Assembly (NCBI GenBank): GCA_017472965.1
Contig: JAFUNR010000013.1
Coordinates: forward strand, 1-36,242
DNA: 36,242 bases
From: Oscillospiraceae bacterium
Lineage (GTDB): Bacteria > Bacillota > Clostridia > Oscillospirales > Ruminococcaceae
Direction: 5' to 3'
The notes beneath the pieces are model-generated. The model made no database searches and had not been told where the DNA came from. It saw nothing but the letters and a program-made list of their open reading frames with translations. The position numbers and the translations under genes were made by a program. Positions 1 to 7,950 of the stretch are shown here, piece after piece. Numbering within the stretch: the stretch's first letter is position 1; each line of letters starts with the position of its first letter.

Positions 1-5
1 GATTT

Positions 6-143
6 GGCGGCCCAGACAGGGCCGCCATTTTGGCTCTTACAGAGCCAAAATCATCAAATATTGCAGCAAATTCCTACGGAATTTACACGCGAAACAAAAT
101 TTCGCGTGTGGCGTGTTGTAAAATTTTCATTTTGCAACACGCC
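6..143. repeat. Five near-contiguous inverted repeats
   Basis: Five perfect or near-perfect hairpins fill this stretch. They are 6-26 (8-bp arms, GGCGGCCC), 27-51 (10-bp arms, ATTTTGGCTC), 68-84 (7-bp arms, AAATTCC), 85-109 (10-bp arms, ACACGCGAAA) and 110-143 (15-bp arms with one G-T wobble). The first two abut exactly, and so do the last three. The arms are unrelated in sequence, so this is not one repeated unit. On the plus strand the last hairpin is followed by CTTTTCTG and could end transcription; on the minus strand none has a clear U-tract. It lies downstream of the leftward operon that starts at 3021. Function unknown; it may be an mRNA 3' structure, a structured RNA or a palindromic mobile repeat. 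Confidence 0.8.
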
Positions 144-169
144 CTTTTCTGTGTGCGGGAAAGCAGCAG

Positions 170-379
170 TCAGCCGTTGTCCTTCTTTTCATTGCGATAC
201 CGGAGGATCCATACAAAAGCACAGATATCCCACACGACCGCACAAACAATATGCAGCGCAAAGGATACGGTGTTTGTATAGCCGTATACCAGATCCACAA
301 ACAGATTGATGTTCCAAACAACAGCACAAATGCAATTGATGACAACCACAGTCAGGTTTGTTTTTTTCCTTTCATTCAT
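170..379 (-). CDS. Small two-helix membrane protein, unknown
   Basis: 69 residues. The start at 379 is chosen because GGAG lies 9-12 bases upstream; the frame stays open further upstream but has no better site. Two hydrophobic segments (about residues 9-27 and 36-55, rich in Val, Ile, Cys and Trp) flank a short loop containing VDLVYGYTN. The C-terminus is charged (RYRNEKKDNG). It begins 34 bases after the GH20 gene ends, on the same strand, so it is probably the last gene of that operon. No family is recognised. It could be a small inner-membrane protein of the DUF-type common in Clostridia. Being short it might be a chance ORF, but the Shine-Dalgarno site and membrane pattern argue for a gene. 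Confidence 0.6.
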   Translation of the reverse strand: MNERKKTNLTVVVINCICAVVWNINLFVDLVYGYTNTVSFALHIVCAVVWDICAFVWILRYRNEKKDNG

Positions 380-413
380 CAGGGCCTTCTCCTCCGCCTT
401 CGGCCTCGCCGCC

Positions 414-1811
414 TCAGAAGAACGTCGCCACGTTGATCTGCTCGGTGGCCCAGCCGGCTTTTTCGTAATCACCGTTCACAAAATGGCTCTTGCGCAGCGT
501 GGCAGCTGCGGCAAACGGCTGCAGCGCGGTCTCATCTTCAAAGCAGCCCGTTGCCGCTGCCGCCACATACACCATCCGGGAGGAAAGGGTGTGCCAGGTG
601 GTGTGGATCAGACCGAACAGGCCATCCTGCTTCACCGTGGTCAGGCAGGCGCGGGTCTGCTCGATAGCGCGATCCCACGGGCACAGCATACAGTCGAAGC
701 CGGCGCGGGTAAAGACAGCGGCGGTCTCCACCGGGGCATGGCCGGCATCGTACTGCCAGTCGGCGATGATGAGCTTGCGGCTCAGGCGGGCCAGCATATA
801 TTCCTCGGTGTGCGCCGTGGGTGCATTGGCGGTATAGATGTTGCGGGCATCGTAGTGGGCGTGACGGTACAGGAACATATCGCCCCACACAATGGCGCGG
901 CGGCCCTGCATTTCCAGATCGTCGGCGATCCCGTTGAGATACTCGCAGACAGCGGACATATCCTCTTCCGTTTCCAGATCGTACGCCTCGTCGCAGCCGA
1001 TGTGGAAATAGCTGCCCGGGCCGCACAGTTCACAAAGCTCGCGGCGCACGGCACGCATCAGCGCCCGCACCTTGGGCTTGCGGATATCCCAGCACCAACC
1101 GTCCATCGTAAACCAGGTGGCAAGGGCCGGGTTCTGATCCAGCACGGTATGCTTGCCGTGGACACCGCGGCTGCCGGAGGCATGGCCCCAGTGGTTGAAC
1201 ATGGGCACCAGCTCCAGTCCAAGCTCACGCGCCTCCTGCAGGACGGGCTGCAGCTGCTCTTTGGTAAAAGCCTGCGGCCAGCCCAGCTCCGGCATACATT
1301 CAAATTTGTACATTCCCCAGAATTCCACCACCACATGGGTGTAGCGCAGTGCGGCGCAGAAGCGCAGGAACAGCCGCAGCTGCCACAGCTTTGTTTCGGG
1401 GAACACGCAGAAATGCGCCATGCGGTTTTTCACATCGGGGGTCTCCAGAATGCGGCAGCAGGGAACGGAAAGCGCGGTGCTGCCGTCCGCAGCATCAACG
1501 GCTTCCATGCGATCCAGCAGGGTCATAAAGCCGCACAGCAGATCCTTTTCGTTTTCGGCAGCGACGCACATACCGGTTTCGGTGACACGGATGCTGAAAG
1601 CGTTTCCGTCAAGCGGAAGCGGGGCGGCATCACCGATGATAAAGCGCAGCTCTTCCCGCCGCTGCAGCCGCAGCGTGGAGCTGTGAAAAGCAAAGCCGTG
1701 CCAGAATTCCCGGATGATATCCTTATCAAAGCAGGCAGGGGCTTTGGCGGTCACCTCACCGGCAAAGACAAAGCTTCCGCCGGTCAGGGTCATATTTTTC
1801 GGGTGGAACAT
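414..1811 (-). CDS. GH20-type beta-N-acetylhexosaminidase-like enzyme
   Basis: 465 residues. Residues about 125-420 form a TIM-barrel with the GH20 signature HIGCDE at 270-275: Asp274 would orient the substrate N-acetyl group and Glu275 would be the acid/base in substrate-assisted catalysis. NHWGH (206-210) and WGD (309-311) also fit GH20 barrels. Residues 1-120 resemble the small alpha/beta domain that precedes the barrel. There is no signal peptide, so the enzyme is probably cytoplasmic and acts on imported glycans that carry terminal GlcNAc or GalNAc. A strong AAGGAGG lies just before the ATG. It begins 20 bases after the amidohydrolase gene ends, so the two are co-transcribed. Family is fairly secure; exact substrate is not visible. 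Confidence 0.85.
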   Translation of the reverse strand: MFHPKNMTLTGGSFVFAGEVTAKAPACFDKDIIREFWHGFAFHSSTLRLQRREELRFIIGDAAPLPLDGNAFSIRVTETGMCVAAENEKDLLCGFMTLLDRMEAVDAADGSTALSVPCCRILETPDVKNRMAHFCVFPETKLWQLRLFLRFCAALRYTHVVVEFWGMYKFECMPELGWPQAFTKEQLQPVLQEARELGLELVPMFNHWGHASGSRGVHGKHTVLDQNPALATWFTMDGWCWDIRKPKVRALMRAVRRELCELCGPGSYFHIGCDEAYDLETEEDMSAVCEYLNGIADDLEMQGRRAIVWGDMFLYRHAHYDARNIYTANAPTAHTEEYMLARLSRKLIIADWQYDAGHAPVETAAVFTRAGFDCMLCPWDRAIEQTRACLTTVKQDGLFGLIHTTWHTLSSRMVYVAAAATGCFEDETALQPFAAAATLRKSHFVNGDYEKAGWATEQINVATFF

Positions 1812-1830
1812 GGTACATCCTCCTTTTTAT

Positions 1831-3021
1831 TCAATCGGCTGCAGGGTCTTGACCCAGCCAGTGCAGTGCGGCGGCGGCATACAGCGCCGCGCCGAAGGGC
1901 AGCACGCTTTCATCCAGATCAAAGCCGCTGTTGTGCAGCGGCAGGCAGGTAGCGGGCTTTTCGGCGCAGGAGGTGCCGATATAGCCGTACACGCCGGGAA
2001 TCTCCCCGAGGAAATCCGCAAAATTATCCCCGCCCAGCGAAAGGGCACGGTCGGTGATGACGGCGGTATCGCCCCAGACCGGACGCACCGCGGCAGCCAT
2101 TTCGGCAGCGGCGGCGGCATCGTTGATCAGCGGCGGGGTGTGATCCTCCCATTCGCATTCCACCGCACCGCCGTACACGGCGGCGATGGCGGCGGCGGTG
2201 TCGTTGATCTGCCGCCGGATGCGGGCACGGGCCTCATGGGTGACACAGCGGGTGGTGCCGTCCAGCACGGCCTCCTTTGCCACGATGTTGTAGGCCTCGC
2301 CGGCATTCAGCCTGCCGATGCCCAGCAGCAGCGGCTCCACCGGAGAGGAAAGCCGTGTGACCAGCGCCTGCAGCGCCACCACCAGCTGACTGGCAATATA
2401 CAGTGCATCACATCCCAGCTGCGGGGTGGAGACATGGGCAGCCCTGCCCAGCACGCGGATGGTGAAATGATCCACCGAGGCATTGTTCAGCCCCGGCTTG
2501 AGCCCCACCGTGCCGGCGGCAAGATCCGGTGCACAGTGCAGCCCGAAGCAGCGGTACACCCCTTTGGTGATGCCGGCTGCCAGAAACGGCCCCGTGCCGC
2601 CGCCCACCTCCTCGGCGGGCTGGAATACCATCCGCACCTCGCCGGAAAAATCATTCTGCCGCGCCTTCAGCAGCCGCGCCGCACCCAGCAGAAACGCGGT
2701 GTGGGCATCATGCCCGCAGGCGTGCATCGCGCCGGGGTTCTGCGACCGGTAGGGGGTATCCGCCGCCTCCTGCATGGGCAGCGCATCAATATCCGCCCGC
2801 AGCAGCACGCTGCGCCCCGCCCCTGCGCCGCCGGGCAGCACGGCATAAACGCCGGTGGGGCCCATACGCTCGTGGGAAATGCCCAGCGCATCCAGTTCCG
2901 CCTCGATATAAGCGGCGGTGGCGAATTCCTCAAACCGGATCTCGGGATGGGCGTGCAGCTGCCGGCGCATCTCCACCAGATGCGGGGCAATGGCCTCGGC
3001 GGCCGAAATCAGCTGTTTCAT
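1831..3021 (-). CDS. M20 family amidohydrolase
   Basis: 396 residues. The start at 3021 has AAAGGAG nine bases upstream; an in-frame ATG at 3042 lacks a proper site. Motifs of the M20D aminoacylase/hippurate-hydrolase/IAA-amidohydrolase group are complete: RRQLHAHPE near the N-terminus (about 19-27), RADIDALPMQE (75-85), the metal site CGHDAH (102-107), QPAEE (134-138) and a C-terminal LPLHNSGFD. These enzymes hydrolyse N-acyl-amino acids or related amides in the cytoplasm using a metal centre. It is first in a leftward operon with the GH20 gene, which hints at processing of N-acylated sugar or amino-acid conjugates, but that link is inference. Transcription should start from the promoter at 3054-3083. 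Confidence 0.88.
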   Translation of the reverse strand: MKQLISAAEAIAPHLVEMRRQLHAHPEIRFEEFATAAYIEAELDALGISHERMGPTGVYAVLPGGAGAGRSVLLRADIDALPMQEAADTPYRSQNPGAMHACGHDAHTAFLLGAARLLKARQNDFSGEVRMVFQPAEEVGGGTGPFLAAGITKGVYRCFGLHCAPDLAAGTVGLKPGLNNASVDHFTIRVLGRAAHVSTPQLGCDALYIASQLVVALQALVTRLSSPVEPLLLGIGRLNAGEAYNIVAKEAVLDGTTRCVTHEARARIRRQINDTAAAIAAVYGGAVECEWEDHTPPLINDAAAAAEMAAAVRPVWGDTAVITDRALSLGGDNFADFLGEIPGVYGYIGTSCAEKPATCLPLHNSGFDLDESVLPFGAALYAAAALHWLGQDPAAD

Positions 3022-3053
3022 AAAAGAGCTCCTTTGCATCATCCTTTTCTACA

Positions 3054-3083
3054 TAAATAACACACCTGCAGCGGCTTTGTCAA
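3054..3083 (-). promoter_or_regulatory. Promoter for the leftward amidohydrolase-GH20 operon
   Basis: A consensus -35 TTGACA at 3078-3083 and a weaker -10 TATTTA at 3054-3059, 18 bases apart, read leftward. The -10 ends 32 bases before the ATG at 3021. It is arranged back-to-back with the rightward promoter at 3143-3171. Confidence 0.55.
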
Positions 3084-3142
3084 GCGGTGTTTCCGGGACA
3101 TTTTTCCCGCGGGTTTTTCCAAAGCTTTTTGCGGCGGAACGG

Positions 3143-3171
3143 TTGCAAGCAGCCAAAAAAACAGGTATACT
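3143..3171 (+). promoter_or_regulatory. Promoter for the DUF5722/GH106-like operon
   Basis: TTGCAA (3143-3148), 17-base spacer, TATACT (3166-3171). The first gene starts 40 bases downstream. A shared regulator binding between the two divergent promoters is possible, but I see no clear operator. Confidence 0.7.
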
Positions 3172-3210
3172 GAAACCGTACCGAAACCCTGCGAAAGAGA
3201 GGTCATCGCC

Positions 3211-4938
3211 ATGGCGATTTCCGTTGCCGGCATCCGTGCCGAAAACGATATGCTTTGTATCTGCCTGAGTGCACCCGCCGCGGCGCAGCGCTTTACCGTG
3301 CAGCTGCGCGTGCCCACCGTGTGCGGAAACCCCGCCGCCGACTATACCCCCGGGCGCGTACTTTGTGAACACGGGCCCGTATGCGAAAACGACACCCTGT
3401 GCATTCCCCGCGCCGCCGGCGAATGGGATGCGCTTTTCTGCCGCATCACGGTGCTGGATGCCGCCGGTACGGCGCTTGGCGGTGTATGCTATGTGGACGA
3501 GGTTGCGCCGCAGGTCTCCCGCAATCACGAGCCTATCGACCGCCGTGTGCTGAAATCCATCGGCCCCTCCTCCCGCGTGCACGATCTGGGCTGCATCGTA
3601 TCCGATCTGGAGGCGCTGGGCGCTTCCCAGGCCATCAGCGGCTACTCTCAGCCCGCTTCCATGGTCAGCACCGGCGAGGATGCCATCGAACACCGCTTTG
3701 CCGGCCGCAGCTTTTTCTTCAAGCGCAGCTATGTGGAAACCATTGACAGCTATATGCGGCAGCTGGCAGAAAAAGGCATCCGCTCGGTGGTACGCTGCCA
3801 CAACGATCCTTTCTACTACGGCAAGGCGGCGGACGAGGCCATTCTGGATATCATCGTCCACCCCGATTATGATTACGACAGTACCTCCACCTACATCAGC
3901 GCTTTCAATCTGCGCACCGAGGAGGGCGTGCTGCACTACCTTGCGTGGCACGATTTCTTCCTTGCCCGTTACGCGGGCACCGCGGGCGGCCGCGCCTTTG
4001 CCATGGAGCTTGGCAACGAGGTGAACAGCGGTTATATCTGGAACAACGCCGGCGAGATGGATGTGAACGGCGCCATGCTGGAATACACCCAGGCCATGCG
4101 TCTGGCGTGGCTGGTGAGCAAGCAGTATGCCGAGCATTTCCGGGTGTGCGCCAGCTTTGATTACCATTTCACCGCCTGCCACATCGAGGACCCCCCCCTG
4201 CGCTACTACAGCATGAAGAGCTGCCTTGCCGCCATCGCCGCCCACTGCCGCGCCGAGGGTGATTTCCCCTGGGGCGTGGCCACCCACCCCTATCCGGAGT
4301 ATCTGACCTTCCCCGATTTCTGGAATGACCGCCGCCCCCGCTGGGCCATGGATACCCCCATCGTCAACTTCAAGAATTTCGAGGTGCTGCCCGCGTATCT
4401 GGCAAGGCCGGAGCTGCTTTACAGGGGCGAGGAGCGCCACATCATCCTGACGGAGGAGGGTCTCAACACCCGCGCGGACTGCCCCTACACCGGCGAACAG
4501 AGCAAATACGCCTATGTGCTGGCTTATCTGAAGCTGCGAAAGCTGCCCACGGTGGATATTTTCCAGTATTATCCCTACATGGATAACCCGTGGGAGTTCG
4601 GCCTTGCGCTGGGGCTGCGGCGCTTCGGCCGTTACACCGAAAATATGGATCAGGTGGCGGGCGAACCCAAGCCTGTGTGGGATGCCATCCTCGCCATGGA
4701 TTCCCCCGCGGAGGAAGCCATGGTGGCCGAGGCCCGCGCCTACATCGGCGAACAGCTCTTTGATTACACCCTCGACCCGCCGCCCATTGCGCCGGAGCCG
4801 GAGATCCCCGCCGACGGCGGCATCTCGCTGGCCGAAAGCGGCATCAACAACGCCCGCGGCCGCGCGGCAGCCGCCCGCCGCGCCGCTGCGGCAGCGGCAA
4901 ACGCCGCCGCAAAGGCCGAGGTCAATTTCAGCACCTGA
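3211..4938 (+). CDS. DUF5722-like putative clan-A glycoside hydrolase
   Basis: 575 residues. An N-terminal beta-rich region (1-105) precedes a TIM-barrel-like region (about 110-525). The pattern matches DUF5722 proteins: YISAFNLRTEEGV (228-240), a GNEVNS block (268-273) and ILTEEGLNT (412-420). In clan GH-A enzymes the Glu after Asn is the acid/base and a later strand-end Glu is the nucleophile, so Glu270 and Glu415 or Glu416 are the expected pair. This assignment is inference. No signal peptide is present. The last about 40 residues form a tail with about 17 alanines and several arginines, outside the fold. The Shine-Dalgarno site is weak (GAGAGG). First gene of a three-gene operon with other hydrolases. 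Substrate unknown. Confidence 0.75.
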   Translation: MAISVAGIRAENDMLCICLSAPAAAQRFTVQLRVPTVCGNPAADYTPGRVLCEHGPVCENDTLCIPRAAGEWDALFCRITVLDAAGTALGGVCYVDEVAPQVSRNHEPIDRRVLKSIGPSSRVHDLGCIVSDLEALGASQAISGYSQPASMVSTGEDAIEHRFAGRSFFFKRSYVETIDSYMRQLAEKGIRSVVRCHNDPFYYGKAADEAILDIIVHPDYDYDSTSTYISAFNLRTEEGVLHYLAWHDFFLARYAGTAGGRAFAMELGNEVNSGYIWNNAGEMDVNGAMLEYTQAMRLAWLVSKQYAEHFRVCASFDYHFTACHIEDPPLRYYSMKSCLAAIAAHCRAEGDFPWGVATHPYPEYLTFPDFWNDRRPRWAMDTPIVNFKNFEVLPAYLARPELLYRGEERHIILTEEGLNTRADCPYTGEQSKYAYVLAYLKLRKLPTVDIFQYYPYMDNPWEFGLALGLRRFGRYTENMDQVAGEPKPVWDAILAMDSPAEEAMVAEARAYIGEQLFDYTLDPPPIAPEPEIPADGGISLAESGINNARGRAAAARRAAAAAANAAAKAEVNFST

Positions 4939-4955
4939 ACAGGAAAGGAACCATC

Positions 4956-5147
4956 ATGGGAATTTTGAAAAAGGAAGAGTTCGCCGCGCATCTGGCCGCC
5001 TACTACAAAGAGCACTACGGCGAGCGCGAAACGGATATCTGGTATGAGCAGCCCGCGGTCAATGTATGGGTATTTGGCCGCGACGGCAAATTCATCACGC
5101 TGAAAAGCCATGTGCTGACCGGCGAGGTGAGCGAAAAAATCGAGTAA
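4956..5147 (+). CDS. 63-residue conserved-looking hypothetical protein
   Basis: 63 residues, begins 18 bases after the DUF5722 gene and ends 15 bases before the GH106-like start. AGGAAAGGA precedes the ATG well. The N-terminal half is a probable amphipathic helix (KEEFAAHLAAYYKEHYGE), the C-terminal half looks like short strands (VNVWVFGRDGKFITLK). No transmembrane segment, no cysteine, no known motif. The position inside a glycosidase operon suggests a small partner or regulator of one neighbour, but nothing in the sequence proves it. Confidence 0.7.
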   Translation: MGILKKEEFAAHLAAYYKEHYGERETDIWYEQPAVNVWVFGRDGKFITLKSHVLTGEVSEKIE

Positions 5148-5162
5148 GGAAAGGTGAGCGCC

Positions 5163-7721
5163 ATGCGATTTGCACCCTATAACGAACACACCATCAATCC
5201 GCTTTTCTGGCAGCACGCCGATGACCGCGAAGCCATCGCCGAAGAGATGCGCCGCATGAAGAGTGTGGGCATCAACGACTGCATTCTGGAAAGCCGCCCC
5301 CACCCCGACTGGCTGGGTGAGGGCTGGTGGAGCGATCTGGAATACATTCTGGGCGTGGCGGAAGAGCTGGATATGCTCATCTGGATCTTTGATGACGGTG
5401 CGTACCCCAGCGGCACCGCCAACGGTAAGCTGGCCGAAAAATATCCGGAGCTCACCAAGCGCTTTCTGGCCGAGCATCACATGGATGCCCACGGCCCGCT
5501 GCCCCACGCCCATTTTCTCATCGACAACTGGCTGGAGGAGGGTGAGGTGCTGCACCGCGTGATCGCCGCCCGCCGCACCCCCGAGCGGCAGCAGACGCTG
5601 GATTCCGACACGCTGGTGGATCTGACCCATCTGGTCAGCCGCGGACGGCTGTACTGGGCGGTACCGGAGGGCGACTGGCGCATCTTTGTCATCAAGATCA
5701 CCCGCAGGGGCATGGAGGACTGGACCAACAATTATGCCAACCCTATCAGCCATGCGGCGGTGGCCAAATACATCGAAATGGTGCATGAGGAGCACTATGC
5801 CCGCTTCAAGCAGCATTTCGGCAAACGCATCGCCGGATTTTTCACCGACGAGCCCCGTCTGGGCAACATTCCCGGCTACGACCGCATCATCGGCAGCTGC
5901 AATATGCCGCTGCCCTGCAGCGCCGAGCTGCTGGAAGCGCTGGAGCGCTCGCCGCTGGGCAGCGCCGGCCGGCTGCTGCCGCTGCTGTGGCACCCCGATG
6001 CCCAGGGCCTGTGCGCCGATATGCGCTATGCGTACATGGATGCGGTCTCGCGGCTGTTCGGCGAGTGCTTCACCGGCCAGCTGGGCGACTGGTGCCGCGC
6101 CCGCGGGGTGAAATACATCGGCCATGTGGTGGAGGAAAACGGTGCCCACAGCCGCCTTGGCTACGGCGCAGGGCATTTCTTCCGCGCCATCCGGGGGCTG
6201 GATGCCGCCGGCATCGACATCGTGGACAACCTGATGCCGGAGCAGACCGACGGCAGCTACATCACCCTGTTCAACAACTACGACTGCGATTTCAACCACT
6301 GGGGCATCGCCAAGATGGCCTCCAGCGCGGCCCACGCCGACCCCCGCAAGGGCGGCGCCACCTTCTGCGAGGCCTTCGGCGCTTACGGCTGGTTCGAGGG
6401 TCTGCGCCTGATGAAGTGGATCACCGACCATCTGGCGGTGCAGGGCATCAACAACATCACGCCCCACGCCTTTTCGCCCGCGCCGTTCCCCGACCCCGAC
6501 TGCCCGCCCCATTTCTATGCCCGGGGTGAAAACCCCCAGTTCCGGCTGTTCCATGTGTGGTCGCACTACGCCTGCCGCCTGATGGGCGCGCTGGCAGGTG
6601 CGCAGCACATTGCCCCCGCCGCGGTGGTTTACCACGCCGAAGCGGAGTGGGGCGGCGAGGCCGAGCCCTTTGAGAAAGCGGTCAAGGCGCTTGCCCGCCG
6701 CCAGATCGACTGCGATGTGGTTTGCATCGACGATCTGCTGACTGCCCGCGTGGAGAACGGCTGCCTTGTCACCGCCACCGAGCGCTTTGCCGTGCTGGTG
6801 GTGCCCTATGCCCGGTACATCCCCGGCGCCTTTGCCGAAAAGCTGCGGGGCTTTGCCGCCGCCGGCCTTCCGGTCTATTTTACAAAAGCGCTGCCCGAGC
6901 GCTGCTATTTCGGCGGCAGAGCCGATATTCCCGGCGCACAGGCGGTGGAGACCGCCGCACTGCCCGATGTGCTGGCCTCGTGTGCGGATATCCGTCTGCA
7001 CACCGAAGAACCGGATGTGCAGTACGCCCACTACCGCAAGGACGGCATGGATCTGTACCTGTTTGTCAACCAGTCCACCCAGCGGGATGCGGATACCGCC
7101 GTCAGCTTTGCCGATACCCGCCCGGCAGTGGTGTATGACCCCATGAAGAATACCTCGGTGTGCGCCGCACAGACCGCTGAGGACGAGGGCTGCACCGTGC
7201 GGCTGCAGCTGCCCGCATGGGGCAGCCTGATGGTGGTGTTCGGCGCGGATACCGAAGGCCTTGCCGCGTGGCAGCCCCAGCCGGAATACGAGCTGCTGCA
7301 GGTATTCACCGACGGCTGGCGCATCTCCACCGCTTCCTCCAAAAGCTGGCCCGCCTTTGAGGAGACCCCCTTCACCTGCGTGGGGGATCTTTCGTTGCCG
7401 GAGTATCTGCCCGATTTTTCCGGCACGGTGCGTTACGAGCGCAGCTTTGCACTGAAAAAGGCCGAGGAGCTGGTGCTGGAGCTGGGCGATGCCCACGAGG
7501 CGGTGACGGTATGCGTAAACGGCGAATGCATCGCCGAGCTGATCTGCCCGCCCTACCGGGTGACACTGCCCGCCGGTGTGCTGCGCGCCGGCGAAAACAC
7601 CCTGTCGGTGGATGTGATCAACACGCTGGTCAAGGCACAGCACAAAAACCCCTTTGACCGGTTCTTTGTGCAGGAGCCCACCGGCCTTGTCACCCCCGTC
7701 TGCCTGCTGCGGGCACGGTAA
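5163..7721 (+). CDS. Large GH106-like glycoside hydrolase
   Basis: 852 residues from the ATG at 5163, which has AGGAAAGG eight bases upstream; an in-frame GTG at 5154 overlaps that site and is unlikely. The N-terminal barrel contains IFDDGAYPSGTANG (75-88) and FFTDEPRL (226-233), both typical of the GH106/alpha-L-rhamnosidase-like superfamily and related uncharacterised hydrolases. A following block (VVEENGAHSR, then MPEQTDG) supplies further acidic candidates. Residues about 735-852 form a jelly-roll-like module (LELGDAHEAVTVCVNGE) like those closing GH2 and GH106 enzymes. No signal peptide. Last gene of the operon, ended by the terminator at 7739. The fold family is likely; rhamnose as substrate is only a guess. 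Confidence 0.7.
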   Translation: MRFAPYNEHTINPLFWQHADDREAIAEEMRRMKSVGINDCILESRPHPDWLGEGWWSDLEYILGVAEELDMLIWIFDDGAYPSGTANGKLAEKYPELTKRFLAEHHMDAHGPLPHAHFLIDNWLEEGEVLHRVIAARRTPERQQTLDSDTLVDLTHLVSRGRLYWAVPEGDWRIFVIKITRRGMEDWTNNYANPISHAAVAKYIEMVHEEHYARFKQHFGKRIAGFFTDEPRLGNIPGYDRIIGSCNMPLPCSAELLEALERSPLGSAGRLLPLLWHPDAQGLCADMRYAYMDAVSRLFGECFTGQLGDWCRARGVKYIGHVVEENGAHSRLGYGAGHFFRAIRGLDAAGIDIVDNLMPEQTDGSYITLFNNYDCDFNHWGIAKMASSAAHADPRKGGATFCEAFGAYGWFEGLRLMKWITDHLAVQGINNITPHAFSPAPFPDPDCPPHFYARGENPQFRLFHVWSHYACRLMGALAGAQHIAPAAVVYHAEAEWGGEAEPFEKAVKALARRQIDCDVVCIDDLLTARVENGCLVTATERFAVLVVPYARYIPGAFAEKLRGFAAAGLPVYFTKALPERCYFGGRADIPGAQAVETAALPDVLASCADIRLHTEEPDVQYAHYRKDGMDLYLFVNQSTQRDADTAVSFADTRPAVVYDPMKNTSVCAAQTAEDEGCTVRLQLPAWGSLMVVFGADTEGLAAWQPQPEYELLQVFTDGWRISTASSKSWPAFEETPFTCVGDLSLPEYLPDFSGTVRYERSFALKKAEELVLELGDAHEAVTVCVNGECIAELICPPYRVTLPAGVLRAGENTLSVDVINTLVKAQHKNPFDRFFVQEPTGLVTPVCLLRAR

Positions 7722-7738
7722 AAAATATTCAAAGCCTC

Positions 7739-7783
7739 AAAAAAGGAGCGCTGCGGCCGAAAACCGCGGGCGCTCCTTTTTTT
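7739..7783 (+). terminator. Rho-independent terminator after the GH106-like gene
   Basis: Outer arms GGAGCGC (7745-7751) and GCGCTCC (7770-7776), an inner five-pair stem, an A-tract before and a seven-T tract after (7777-7783). The A-tract may make it bidirectional. Confidence 0.93.
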
Positions 7784-7881
7784 GCCGCCGTCCATTTCCA
7801 CAAGGCCGCCCGCGAACCGTTCGAAGTCCGCGCAGGGGCGGTAAGGTAAAAAAACAGCGGATACCGGTCAAAAAACTGCCG

Positions 7882-7909
7882 TGCACAAATTGCCGTTTTG
7901 CTTTAAAAT
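7882..7909 (+). promoter_or_regulatory. Probable promoter for the GH2 gene
   Basis: TAAAAT (7904-7909) is one base from the -10 consensus. TGCACA (7882-7887), 16 bases upstream, is a poor -35 with 4 of 6 matches. It follows a terminator, so the GH2 gene needs its own promoter. Confidence 0.45.
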
Positions 7910-7950
7910 AGCAGGTGTAAGAATTTTCCGAAAGAAAAGGAGGCTGCACC

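Noticed and set aside
306-1952. Long plus-strand frame opposite the GH20 gene
   Set aside because: No recognisable protein features; the minus strand has the GH20 motif HIGCDE and a ribosome site.
4764-7643. Open frame of about 960 codons on the strand opposite the GH106-like gene
   Set aside because: Antisense shadow of a GC-rich gene: His/Gln/Gly-rich, no domain, no ribosome site. The plus-strand frame has clear hydrolase motifs.
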